Source: Emticicia agri (lineage in GTDB: Bacteria; Bacteroidota; Bacteroidia; Cytophagales; Spirosomataceae). Taken from it: 33,501 nt of DNA. Below the pieces are notes generated by a model, which was given only the letters and a program-made list of their open reading frames with translations, ran no database searches and had not been told where the DNA came from. Shown here piece after piece: positions 7,704 to 15,442 of the stretch. The position numbers and the translations under genes are program-made. The DNA is taken from positions 1 through 33,501 of the forward strand of contig CAMAQF010000045.1 in NCBI GenBank assembly GCA_945860265.1, given 5' to 3'. How positions within the stretch are numbered: the stretch's first letter is position 1; each line of letters begins with the position of its first letter.

Positions 7704-9395
7704 TTATAACTCCTTATCGCTAAACCGAACTAAGCCAATCAACCACAATGCCATAGGAATAAAAATCATCATAAAGTATTTAACTATTTGCTGAATCGAC
7801 TCGCTTGCATTGACCGTGAAGAATCTTGTGTTTTCGGTTGTGATGACCGCTTTAGTAAAACTCAAAATGCTAGTACTGCTTTCCTCGCCAATGATAGCCC
7901 TAAATAACATATCTGAACCAAGGCTTAATGCAAAAGCTAAACCCAAAAATACTAAAGCTGTTTTAATATAGGATTTTTGATTAAAATATAAACTACCAAC
8001 TACCGCCACTCCACCTAAGCCGAAAAAAGGTGGTAGAAAAAACCCAAAAGGCATTCGATTTAAGTTATCTTTTTCGATAAAATTGTATGTCAAATATGGC
8101 AAATCAGTTTCTAATTGTTTGGTGGAATAGTGAAATTTACTAATTGCCAACTCTCGGTAGTGATTAAGAAATAATGTGTCAATTACCTTAAAAACCACCA
8201 AAAATAAAGGTAAATACATAAAAACTGTAATCACAAAAACCGAAAGCCATTTCTCGATATGTGAGCAAGGCAATGTCAGATAAGAAGCCGCAACTGATTT
8301 TTTTGAAAAGTTATTGAGTAAAATATTCACCCAAGCCGTTACGCTAAATAATCCAATGACAAAACCCATGCTTTGTGGTAGTGAGCTTACTCTGTTTTGG
8401 CTTGTGGAGCTATAAGAAAGCACAATTAGTACAGTCACAAGTATAAAAGTACCACCCAAAACTAATCCTTTTTCATAAATTGTTTTTCGGAGTAAAAGAC
8501 CAAATCGACGAAAATTAAAAGTATTATTCATTTTCTGTATTGTTTGTAATGGTTTAGTAATCAGTTGTTTTTTGAAAATATCCTTTATTCGTTTCGGGTT
8601 AGCAATAACGGCATTGAACAAATGTTCGATGTTTATTCTGCTGTCTTCTACCATAACGTTTACTGCCACAACCGTTTTTCCTTTGAGCGAATCTTCGGCA
8701 TAAAGTACGTTTTCGTCGAGTTCTGCAACCGTTTTGAAACATAGTTTCTCATTAATACTCATGATAGATGCTTTGAGCAAAACTTCACTTTCATCAATAA
8801 TGATAATTTGGTCAATCAGGTTATCTAAATCACGTACTTGGTGCGTAGAAATAATAAATAGACGCTCTTCGGTCAGTGCTGCCGCAACCAATTTCCTAAA
8901 CTGACTTTTTGAAGGAATATCCAAACCATTCGTTGGTTCGTCCATTATAAATACCTGCGTGTTGCAAGCCAAACCAAAAGCAATGATTGCTTTTTTCTGT
9001 TGTCCAAACGACATTTTATTGAGTTTTTGGTCGTTCGGCACCTCAAATTCTTTCAAATACTCATAAAACTGATGCTCATTAAACTTTGGGTAAAACGGAG
9101 CGTAAAGTTCCAAGTAAGTGTGATTAGAAATAGAAGGAAAGGCAACTTCTTCGGGAATAAAATAAACATTCTGTAAAAACGAAGGCTGTCGTTTCTGTGG
9201 ATTATGCTGTACGACTTCAATTTTACCTGAAACAGGAAACAGCAAGCCCATCATATTGCACAATAGCGTAGATTTTCCTGCACCATTTTTGCCCAAAAGA
9301 CCGTAAATACTGCCAGCTTCGAGGCTCATACTGAGGTTTTCGTAAAGCATTTTCTTTCGATTATAACCAAAAGAAAAATTTTGAATTTTAATCAT
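7704..9395 (-). CDS. ABC transporter, ATPase fused to permease
   Basis: A 563-residue protein joining two parts normally encoded by separate genes. Residues 1-288 are a YtrB-type ATPase: Walker A GKNGAGKST (35-43), signature MSFGQQKKAI in place of LSGGQ, Walker B VFIMDEPTNGLD and switch histidine IISTHQ. Residue M289 (plus-strand 8529-8531) begins MNNTFNFRRFGLLLRKT, which looks like the native start of a separate permease. The permease half has about six membrane segments (LVLGGTFILVTVLIVLSY, MGFVIGLFSVTAWVNILL, WLSVFVITVFMYLPLFLVVF and others). The linker ITKPLQTIQK could be a former intergenic stretch after loss of a stop codon. It is the first gene of an operon with gntR. The transported substrate is unknown; envelope-stress or bacteriocin-type export is a guess from the subfamily. 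Confidence 0.9.
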   Translation of the reverse strand: MIKIQNFSFGYNRKKMLYENLSMSLEAGSIYGLLGKNGAGKSTLLCNMMGLLFPVSGKIEVVQHNPQKRQPSFLQNVYFIPEEVAFPSISNHTYLELYAPFYPKFNEHQFYEYLKEFEVPNDQKLNKMSFGQQKKAIIAFGLACNTQVFIMDEPTNGLDIPSKSQFRKLVAAALTEERLFIISTHQVRDLDNLIDQIIIIDESEVLLKASIMSINEKLCFKTVAELDENVLYAEDSLKGKTVVAVNVMVEDSRINIEHLFNAVIANPKRIKDIFKKQLITKPLQTIQKMNNTFNFRRFGLLLRKTIYEKGLVLGGTFILVTVLIVLSYSSTSQNRVSSLPQSMGFVIGLFSVTAWVNILLNNFSKKSVAASYLTLPCSHIEKWLSVFVITVFMYLPLFLVVFKVIDTLFLNHYRELAISKFHYSTKQLETDLPYLTYNFIEKDNLNRMPFGFFLPPFFGLGGVAVVGSLYFNQKSYIKTALVFLGLAFALSLGSDMLFRAIIGEESSTSILSFTKAVITTENTRFFTVNASESIQQIVKYFMMIFIPMALWLIGLVRFSDKEL

Positions 9396-9420
9396 TGTGT
9401 ATTAGATGAATAGTACACTG

Positions 9421-9452
9421 CAAATGTATTTATTTCTAAATTTATAAAGCAA
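9421..9452 (-). promoter_or_regulatory. Promoter of the ABC-gntR operon
   Basis: On the minus strand a Bacteroidota -7 box TACATTTG (9428-9421, consensus TAnnTTTG) is preceded, 21 bases upstream, by TTG (9452-9450) at the -33 position. The transcript would begin about 18 bases before the ATG at 9395. The box is exact, but the -33 element is minimal. Confidence 0.6.
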
Positions 9453-9598
9453 GTTTTTGAAAAATATTTTGTTAAGCTTAGGCGGACAGACAAAACTCTT
9501 GAAGACGACGAATTTATTTTCATTGCAAAAAGTTTCGTGAGAAATCAGAATTGTTGCCCAAGCGAAATGTTGCCTGAGCGGAGTCAAAGCTAAGATTT

Positions 9599-10279
9599 CT
9601 ATTTTCGTAGATTTTTTCTCAATTCTTCTACCAATTGATAGACCGTTGTGCAAGGGTTTTGCTGGTGATAGTCGTTATCGCCATGAGATTTATGTAATTT
9701 TTCTGCATTTTTAATGGCTTTATCAAGTTGAGGTTCAAATATTTGATATAAATTTTTGGCAAAATCTTTTCCTTTGCCATCTTTTGTGTAGTTGATATTC
9801 AGCCATTTTGAGAGCTTTTCATAATATTGTGTTCTGTTAAGTGCCGATTGTTGATATTCACGGTGAAGAATAAACCAAAGTTCAAAACAATCATTTGAGT
9901 AGGCACACTTGATGCCTTTTTCATGGGCAAGTTTTATTGCTTTATTGAAATCTGCATCACCTTTTTTTCCATCCGAATACCTAATGTCTCTATCAAAAAC
10001 TACCCAAACTTGCTGGTCGTGGTCTTTTTCTTTCTGTTTTTCCAATAATTCAATCACTTTTTCGACTAAAGAAAGTCCCGACCTTGATAAGCCTATTGCA
10101 TTTGCTTCGGGCATAATCGGAAATGAATTGAAATACTCAGGTTCAGTATTTATGCCTTCACAGTAAATCAAAAAAGTGCTTCGGATAGCAAAATTTCGTG
10201 CTGGTCGAGCAGAACTTTGCTTTTTGTTCCAAGCTTTCCCGGCATCGTTTGGTTGTATGTAATTTATGCTTTTCCCCAT
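9599..10279 (-). CDS. rloB: RloB-family TOPRIM-like protein (AbiLii-type effector)
   Basis: A 226-residue protein matching RloB. The conserved pieces are FLIYCEGINTEPEYF (E41), VWVVFDRD (D96, D98) and SNDCFELWFILH (N129, D130, E133, H139). The order Glu then DxD resembles the metal site of TOPRIM nucleases, so a nuclease role is inferred. The start overlaps the stop of the upstream ATPase by one base (TAATG), showing translational coupling. In the AbiL abortive-infection system of lactococci and in the 'restriction-linked' rloA/rloB pair, the same two families occur together. Here they probably form a phage-defence unit in which the ATPase senses and RloB damages nucleic acid. No restriction-modification genes are nearby. 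All key residues appear intact. Confidence 0.85.
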   Translation of the reverse strand: MGKSINYIQPNDAGKAWNKKQSSARPARNFAIRSTFLIYCEGINTEPEYFNSFPIMPEANAIGLSRSGLSLVEKVIELLEKQKEKDHDQQVWVVFDRDIRYSDGKKGDADFNKAIKLAHEKGIKCAYSNDCFELWFILHREYQQSALNRTQYYEKLSKWLNINYTKDGKGKDFAKNLYQIFEPQLDKAIKNAEKLHKSHGDNDYHQQNPCTTVYQLVEELRKNLRK

Positions 10280-11487
10280 TATTCAAAAATACTGTTTAAA
10301 TTTCTGATAAAAGGAATTGCACCGTATTTGCCTTTAATATAATCTTTTTCGAGCGAGGAATCATTTCTTACGCCTTTGATTTCGTTGAGCGAATAAATTG
10401 AAGTCTCACCCCTCTGATTTTTTTCGGCAAAATAAATTTGGTCACGACGAAGCAAATCATTGTCTAATAAATTTGTGTCGTGTGTAACAAAACATAATTG
10501 AGCTGATTTGTTTTTTTCGGAATTAAATAACTTCACAATCGCTTTTGTAAGAGAAGTATGAAATCTTGCATCAAATTCGTCGATAACGATTGTGCCACCA
10601 GATTCCAATAAATTCACGAAAATACCAGCGTAATTAAACATTTTCTTCGTTCCTTCTGACTCTACTTCATTAAAAACAAAGTTTTCTAAACCGACTTCTT
10701 CTCCTTTATTATCAAACAATTTCCTTTGAGAAATAATATGACTCATATTGCCTTCATTCTTTTCTACTAAGCTTACATCATAAATGTCCGAGTCTGCCAT
10801 TTTTAGAATTTCCAGAAATTTATGTTTTTTTGTATTGTTTTGAACAACATTGTAAGAATATTCTAATAATGCTATTTCTTCTAAAAATCTGTCAGAATGT
10901 GGAACAATCATTATTTTAGCAAAATATTTTTTAATGATTTCAGCAATTCTACCATTAAACTCAAAAACCACATTCAAAAAAAGATTATCTTCCCTTGTCT
11001 TTGATTCTAATCCGTTGCCTTCCTTAAACCTCTCCTTATTGATAAAGATATTTTTACCGTCTCTCGTGAAAAACTCCACTTCATTTTTGTTGGCAGTTCC
11101 GAAAAGCCATTCTGATGTAATTTTTCCTTTCAAATAAACAAAACCATACCGATAAGTTTTTCCATCAATGATAAACATAATTTGAAAAAACGACCCCTCA
11201 TTTCTTGTTTCTGTATTTAATTTAAAAGGTTTAATATATTCATCCAGTTTTTTTCTATACTCAAAAGAAACTTGAGTAAAACTTATCATTGTCCACATTG
11301 CCTTAACCAAATTGCTTTTGCCACTATCATTAGCACCATAAATACAGGTTGATTTAAGCAAACGTATTTTATCAGTAGCTTGAAAAGTATTGGTTTTTTC
11401 ATGCTCGTTGATTGTAGTCGCCAGAAAACTGAGCGTCTGCATATCTTTAACAGAACGAAAGTTACTTACACTAAATTCGAGTAGCAT
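10279..11487 (-). CDS. rloA: OLD/AAA-type ATPase (RloA/AbiLi-like)
   Basis: A 402-residue SMC/OLD-like ABC ATPase. The N-terminus LLEFSVSNFRSVKDMQTLSF is the usual opening of this class ('NFRS'). Walker A is GANDSGKS at 51-58, Walker B TIVIDEFD with D303/E304, and the switch histidine is in FVTHDTNLLD (H336). The middle holds the charged insertion typical of RloA/AbiLi and anti-phage ATPases. It is the first gene of a two-gene operon with rloB, overlapping by one base. The expected partner function is ATP-dependent recognition of infection and release or activation of the RloB nuclease, by analogy with PARIS/AbiL. That role is inference from family and gene pairing. Confidence 0.86.
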   Translation of the reverse strand: MLLEFSVSNFRSVKDMQTLSFLATTINEHEKTNTFQATDKIRLLKSTCIYGANDSGKSNLVKAMWTMISFTQVSFEYRKKLDEYIKPFKLNTETRNEGSFFQIMFIIDGKTYRYGFVYLKGKITSEWLFGTANKNEVEFFTRDGKNIFINKERFKEGNGLESKTREDNLFLNVVFEFNGRIAEIIKKYFAKIMIVPHSDRFLEEIALLEYSYNVVQNNTKKHKFLEILKMADSDIYDVSLVEKNEGNMSHIISQRKLFDNKGEEVGLENFVFNEVESEGTKKMFNYAGIFVNLLESGGTIVIDEFDARFHTSLTKAIVKLFNSEKNKSAQLCFVTHDTNLLDNDLLRRDQIYFAEKNQRGETSIYSLNEIKGVRNDSSLEKDYIKGKYGAIPFIRNLNSIFE

Positions 11488-11897
11488 TTTCTTTAATTTT
11501 GTGATTTTTTCACGAATACTTCAATAATAACGCCAAATATGAGAAAATAATTTAAAACTGAAAGCTTTTTGTCAAAAGAAATTATAACATCTAATTTCTT
11601 CAAAAGAGGTTAATTGATAAACGATTTAAAAACCTTATTTTTTAGCTAAAACATTTTCCATCAAAGCTTTGCATATTTCAAAGCAAACTTCTACCTTTGC
11701 ACTCCGATTTTCGATAGATGTGCAAATATTTGTCTTTTTCGGTCGAAATTCTGCTATTAGTCTTGACGTCATTCGTGCCGTCGCTTCCCCTGACTATTAA
11801 CGAGTTTTTTTAAATGGTCAAAACGTGAGAGAATGTTACCCTTTTCGTTGAAACCAGATTCTTATTTAATACAACATTCTTTTAAATCTGAAAGACA
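11488..11897. other. Intergenic region and long rplK leader
   Basis: This 410-base stretch carries no gene. It separates the minus-strand rloA start from rplK. It contains the rplK promoter (below) and an untranslated leader of about 190 bases. Within the leader, GGTCAAAACG (11816-11825) can pair with CGTTGAAACC (11846-11855) as GGT/ACC plus AACG/CGTT around a 3x3 internal loop. Such a leader could hold an L1- or L11-type feedback site, but no known motif was recognised. No secE, nusG or tRNA-Trp, the usual neighbours, is seen. Confidence 0.5.
11668..11699 (+). promoter_or_regulatory. Promoter of the rplKAJL operon
   Basis: An exact -7 box TACCTTTG (11692-11699) lies 20 bases after TTTG (11668-11671), the standard Bacteroidota sigma arrangement TTTG-N19/20-TAnnTTTG. 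Transcription should begin near 11706. Confidence 0.75.
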
Positions 11898-12335
11898 ATG
11901 GCGAAAGACATCGCAGGTTATGTGAAACTTCAGGTAAAAGGCGGTCAAGCAAATCCAGCACCACCAATTGGTCCGGCGTTAGGTTCAAAAGGCTTGAACA
12001 TCATGGAATTTTGTAAGCAATTCAACGCTCGTACTCAAGACAAAATGGGTATGGTTGTGCCAGTAGTAATTACTTACTTTACTGACAAATCGTTTGAGTT
12101 TGCTCTCAAAACTCCTCCCGCTGCTATCATGTTGTTGGAAGCATCTAAAGTAAAGACAGGCTCGGCTGAACCAAATCGTAAGAAAATTGGAACAGTTACA
12201 TGGGAACAAGTGCAAACTATTGCCGAAACCAAAATGCCTGACTTAAATTGCTTTACTGTACATTCAGCAATGAAGATGATTGCCGGTACTGCTCAAAACA
12301 TGGGTATCACCATCACAGGCAACGCTCCTTTCTAA
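11898..12335 (+). CDS. rplK: 50S ribosomal protein L11
   Basis: A 145-residue protein. The diagnostic stretch [37 protein letters not shown] is at residues 9-45 and the C-terminal RNA-binding domain ends [13 protein letters not shown]11 forms the stalk base with L10 and binds the GTPase-associated region of 23S rRNA. It is the first gene of the operon and has a long leader. Its stop codon overlaps a perfect 14-bp tandem repeat, and 198 bases separate it from rplA. Confidence 0.98.
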   Translation: MAKDIAGYVKLQVKGGQANPAPPIGPALGSKGLNIMEFCKQFNARTQDKMGMVVPVVITYFTDKSFEFALKTPPAAIMLLEASKVKTGSAEPNRKKIGTVTWEQVQTIAETKMPDLNCFTVHSAMKMIAGTAQNMGITITGNAPF

Positions 12336-12533
12336 TTAAGAATTGAGAATTAAGAATTGAGAATGTTTTTATTCTTATTCTACATTTCAAATTCATTTTC
12401 AGAAAGTCTCGCTTCGGCGAAAATTTTTTATTCACTGGGAGTTAGATGTTTTTTGAAATGCTTGAATTCATTCTATCATTGAAACATTCAATCATTCAAA
12501 ATTAGATTCTGACGCTAAAACCAAATTAAGCCA
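12334..12533 (+). repeat. rplK-rplA spacer: 14-bp tandem repeat and possible attenuator
   Basis: Two perfect tandem copies of AATTAAGAATTGAG occupy 12334-12347 and 12348-12361. Further on, ATTTTC (12395-12400) can pair with GAAAAT (12419-12424) around TCGC-TTCG-GCGA, followed by a run of T, which looks like a weak attenuator. Direct CATTCAAT-like repeats precede rplA. A 198-base spacer inside a ribosomal operon is long. The tandem repeat is certain, the attenuator a guess. Confidence 0.55.
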
Positions 12534-13232
12534 ATGGCAAAATTAACAAAAAAAAGAAAAGAGGCGAATGCTAAGTTTGACGCTGACAAAGTCTATTCGC
12601 TCACAGAAGCGGCTGGTGTTTTGAAAGAAGTTGCTTACACAAAATTCGACTCATCGGTGGACTTACACGTTCGCCTTGGAGTTGACCCTCGTAAAGCTGA
12701 TCAAATGGTTCGTGGTGTGGTTGCATTACCTCACGGTACAGGTAAAACTGTTCGTGTTTTGGTATTATGTTCACCAGACAAAGAAGCAGATGCTACAGCA
12801 GCGGGTGCTGACTACGTAGGTTTGGACGAGTACATCAAAAAAATTGAGCAAGGTTGGACTGATATTGATGTAATCATCACAATGCCAACTGTAATGGCGA
12901 AATTAGGTAAATTAGGTAAAATCCTTGGACCTCGTGGATTGATGCCAAACCCTAAGTCTGGTACAGTTACTTTGGATGTTGCAACTGCGGTAAAAGAAGT
13001 GAAAGCTGGTAAAATCGACTTTAAAGTTGATAAAACTGGTATCATTCACGCTTCTATTGGTAAAGTTTCATTCTCGCCTGAGAAATTGGCAGAAAATGCC
13101 ACCGAATTGATTCAAACTTTGTTGAAATTGAAACCTTCGTCAGCAAAAGGTACGTATGTGAAAACTATTTCACTTGCAAGCACAATGGGACCTGGAATCC
13201 AAATCGACAAAACAACCATTAATGGAGTGTAA
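12534..13232 (+). CDS. rplA: 50S ribosomal protein L1
   Basis: A 232-residue protein. The motifs [21 protein letters not shown] and [17 protein letters not shown] are signatures of L1, and [22 protein letters not shown] follows. L1 binds helix 76-78 of 23S rRNA and in many bacteria also represses its own operon through an mRNA mimic. Length is normal. The next gene, rplJ, begins two bases after the stop, so the two are translated in tandem. Confidence 0.98.
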   Translation: MAKLTKKRKEANAKFDADKVYSLTEAAGVLKEVAYTKFDSSVDLHVRLGVDPRKADQMVRGVVALPHGTGKTVRVLVLCSPDKEADATAAGADYVGLDEYIKKIEQGWTDIDVIITMPTVMAKLGKLGKILGPRGLMPNPKSGTVTLDVATAVKEVKAGKIDFKVDKTGIIHASIGKVSFSPEKLAENATELIQTLLKLKPSSAKGTYVKTISLASTMGPGIQIDKTTINGV

Positions 13233-13234
13233 TC

Positions 13235-13768
13235 ATGACAAAAGAAGACAAAGGAGCAATAATCGAAGAGCTTTCAGCGAAGTTTGCGACTACACCTTAC
13301 TTCTACATCACCGATGCAAGTGGCTTGAACGTTGGCAAAACTAACGAATTACGCCGTCTTTGTTTTGAGCGTGGTATTGAGTACCGTGTAATCAAAAATA
13401 CTTTGATTAGAAAGGCTCTTGAAAGTACAGATACTGACTATTCATCATTCGATGCAGAAGTATTGACAGGTTTCTCAGGCGTAATGTTCCACCTAGAGTC
13501 GGGCAAAGTAGCTGCGAAACTTATTAAGGATTTCCTTAAAGCAAACAAAAATAGCATCAAACTAAAAGGTGCATCAATTGATTCAAGCATTTTCATAGGA
13601 CACGACCAATTGGATACGTTGTTAACGTTGAAATCAAAGCAAGAATTGGTTGGCGAAATCGTCGGTTTGTTGCAGTCACCTGCCAAAAATGTTATTTCTG
13701 GCTTACAAAGTGGTGGCAAAAAATTGGCTGGTATCCTTCAAACTCTTTCAGAGAGAGAAGCAGCCTAA
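13235..13768 (+). CDS. rplJ: 50S ribosomal protein L10
   Basis: A 177-residue protein beginning MTKEDKGAIIEELSAKFATTPYFYITDASGLNV, with the RNA-binding domain (LRRLCFERGIEYRVIKNTLIRKAL) and the C-terminal helix (AKNVISGLQSGGKKLAGILQTLSE) that carries the L7/L12 dimers. It follows rplA by two bases. A GC-rich inverted repeat begins right after its stop codon and separates it from rplL. Confidence 0.97.
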   Translation: MTKEDKGAIIEELSAKFATTPYFYITDASGLNVGKTNELRRLCFERGIEYRVIKNTLIRKALESTDTDYSSFDAEVLTGFSGVMFHLESGKVAAKLIKDFLKANKNSIKLKGASIDSSIFIGHDQLDTLLTLKSKQELVGEIVGLLQSPAKNVISGLQSGGKKLAGILQTLSEREAA

Positions 13769-13770
13769 TC

Positions 13771-13871
13771 AGCCCCCTAACCCCCAGTGGAGGGATTATA
13801 GGTACGGCATTTTTATTTATATTAAATTTTAAAACATTCCCTTTTATCCCCCCTCTGGGGGCATGGGGGCT
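13771..13871. repeat. GC-rich inverted repeat between rplJ and rplL
   Basis: Arms 13771-13797 (AGCCCCCTAACCCCCAGTGG...) and 13845-13871 (ending CTGGGGGCATGGGGGCT) are imperfect reverse complements over about 27 bases. They flank an AT-rich core of 47 bases. C- and G-runs of this kind are familiar dispersed intergenic repeats of Bacteroidota genomes. Here it lies within a ribosomal operon, 15 bases before the rplL start. On the RNA it would form a strong hairpin, which could tune rplL expression against rplJ. Confidence 0.8.
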
Positions 13872-13886
13872 AAATTTTATACAAAA

Positions 13887-14264
13887 ATGGCAGATTTAAA
13901 AGCATTCGCAGAACAGTTAGTAAATTTAACTGTAAAAGAAGTAAACGAATTAGCAACAATTTTGAAAGATGAGTATGGTATCGAGCCTGCTGCTGCTGCT
14001 GCAGTTGTAGTTGCTGGTCCTGCTGGTGAAGCTGCTGAAGCTCCTGTTGAGAAAACAGCTTTTGATGTAATTTTGAAGGCTGCTGGTCCAAACAAATTAC
14101 AGGTTGTTAAGTTAGTTAAAGACTTAACTGGTCTTGGCCTGAAAGAAGCTAAAGATTTAGTTGATGGTGCTCCAAAAGCATTGAAAGAAGGTGTAGCTAA
14201 AGACGAAGCTGAAGGTTTGAAAAAATCTTTAGTGGAAGCTGGTGCTGAAGTTGAAATCAAATAA
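13887..14264 (+). CDS. rplL: 50S ribosomal protein L7/L12
   Basis: A 125-residue protein starting [22 protein letters not shown]. An upstream in-frame ATG at 13863 lies inside the inverted repeat and would add eight residues foreign to the family, so 13887 is the start. The N-terminal dimerisation domain is followed by an alanine-rich hinge ([21 protein letters not shown]) and the C-terminal factor-binding domain ([38 protein letters not shown]). L7/L12 is needed in several copies per ribosome. It is the last gene of this operon, because a strong terminator follows and rpoB does not. Confidence 0.97.
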   Translation: MADLKAFAEQLVNLTVKEVNELATILKDEYGIEPAAAAAVVVAGPAGEAAEAPVEKTAFDVILKAAGPNKLQVVKLVKDLTGLGLKEAKDLVDGAPKALKEGVAKDEAEGLKKSLVEAGAEVEIK

Positions 14265-14268
14265 GTTT

Positions 14269-14332
14269 GATATTCTTCGGCAGTCCGATATTTCGGGTAA
14301 CCGATGATTCGGCACTCCGATTCTTTTTAAAA
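14269..14332 (+). repeat. 16-bp tandem repeat array after rplL
   Basis: Four 16-base units follow each other: 14269-14284 (degenerate), CCGATATTTCGGGTAA (14285-14300), CCGATGATTCGGCACT (14301-14316) and a degenerate CCGATTCTTTTTAAAA (14317-14332). Each junction gives a small palindrome of the form TCGG-N4-CCGA. A similar TCGGCGTTCCGA is seen once near 20801-20814, between two other genes. Confidence 0.7.
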
Positions 14333-14334
14333 TA

Positions 14335-14374
14335 AACATCGGCAAGGTTTAGAACCTTGCCGATGTTTGTTTTT
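14335..14374 (+). terminator. Strong intrinsic terminator of the rplKAJL operon
   Basis: A perfect 15-bp stem (14335-14349 with 14353-14367, AACATCGGCAAGGTT) closes on a three-base TAG loop and is followed by TGTTTTT. It separates the ribosomal operon from anything downstream. Confidence 0.93.
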
Positions 14375-14639
14375 ATGGCTAATTATTGATTTCTTGGATT
14401 TTATTCATTTAATCAAAGTTTAAGAAAATTATAAACTTTGACACGCCACGGTAAGTGATGAAACAAATAAAATCGACAACCCTAAAAGAGATTAAATAAC
14501 TGATTATAAATAAATTACATATCTGTGGCTTCTCGGCTTAAATTATTGTGCAAAAACTTTTTTGTGTCAAATTTGAAACCAAAATAAAGCAATCGTCGCT
14601 TCAGAATACGATAAGTTTAAAAATACACAACAAATTTTA
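14375..14639. other. Intergenic region between rpl terminator and 224-aa gene
   Basis: This stretch of 265 bases has no supported gene. A perfect 9-bp inverted repeat (CAAAGTTTA, 14414-14422 with 14432-14440) is the only structure seen. It lacks a T tract on either strand. Confidence 0.5.
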
Positions 14640-15314
14640 TTACGAACTATGGCTACTGTGGCTTGAACCGTGGAAAAATCCGCTGCGACCACCCGATGGA
14701 CGTGCCATCGTAGTGCGTGAATTACCTATATTTTGGTGAATTTGGCTTGACCTGCTAAATGCACTTGCAGTAGCATAATATGCCATCATTGAACCTCCAT
14801 AAAAATGATTACGACGATGACGAGCAGTATCAGATTTTGAAGATGAATTATTGCTTTTAATGCCATTCAAATCTGGGCGATAAGTGGCATAGTTTGGGCT
14901 CATAGTTTTAGCCAATAAATAACCCATTCCGCCAAACAAAAGAGCATTTGATAAATTAGTACTTTGTCCGATTGTATTGGGGTTAGATTTTACTTCGCTG
15001 TCAATTAAACCCTGTACAACTTTGGGCGACAGGCTATCTTTTTTTCCATTAAGGTAGCTTACGATTGCTACCGAACTATCAATGGATACTTCTTTTTCGT
15101 TGGTAATTTTGAAAATTCCTTTTGAGGTTTCTGAAATATACGTTTTTACACCTTTCGTATAAACTTCTTCATACTCATAGTCATCTTCGTTTGAGCTATT
15201 GCTGCCGCAACTTTTAAGAGCAACACTATTTCCCATAATTGTGAGAGCAATTGTGCTGCTAATGGTAATATCTTTAACTTTTTTGATAAAAGTTTTTTTG
15301 CTAATAGGAGTCAT
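14640..15314 (-). CDS. Unknown cell-envelope protein with Ser/Gly/His-rich tail
   Basis: Not recognised with confidence. The 224-residue protein has a hydrophobic N-terminal segment (ITISSTIALTIMGNSVALKSCGS, residues 16-38) ending in a cysteine in a lipobox-like context (ALKSCG). A very acidic patch follows (NEDDYEYEEVY). The middle (TKGVKTYISETSKGIFKITNEKEV) may form a small beta domain. A glycine-rich LLFGGMGYLLAKTM segment comes next, and then a low-complexity tail rich in S, R, H and G (GGRSGFFHGSSHSSHSS). The layout recalls YgiB/DUF1190-type proteins, a resemblance of architecture only. It is transcribed towards the rplL terminator and divergently from the metallo-hydrolase gene. Confidence 0.75.
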   Translation of the reverse strand: MTPISKKTFIKKVKDITISSTIALTIMGNSVALKSCGSNSSNEDDYEYEEVYTKGVKTYISETSKGIFKITNEKEVSIDSSVAIVSYLNGKKDSLSPKVVQGLIDSEVKSNPNTIGQSTNLSNALLFGGMGYLLAKTMSPNYATYRPDLNGIKSNNSSSKSDTARHRRNHFYGGSMMAYYATASAFSRSSQIHQNIGNSRTTMARPSGGRSGFFHGSSHSSHSS

Positions 15315-15442
15315 TTTTCGTTATTATAAGAGCGGTTTAGCAATTTTAAATGTCAAATATTTAATAAATATTGCAATTAAGAAAGAATCTTAGTAAGAAT
15401 AGTTATTTTTACTTGTAATTTGGCATTTTTATTTGACAATTT

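Noticed and set aside
9402-9653. 83-residue minus-strand open frame between rloB and the ABC gene
   Set aside because: It overlaps the rloB 3' end and the ABC promoter, and includes a repetitive CGCTCAGGCAA/CGCTTGGGCAA stretch; not protein-like.
11764-11771. TGACGTCA palindrome in the rplK leader as an operator
   Set aside because: The same 8-mer also occurs inside the thioesterase coding sequence; too short to support a site.
13877-14260. 127-residue minus-strand open frame
   Set aside because: Antisense of rplL; its length comes from the alanine-rich hinge.
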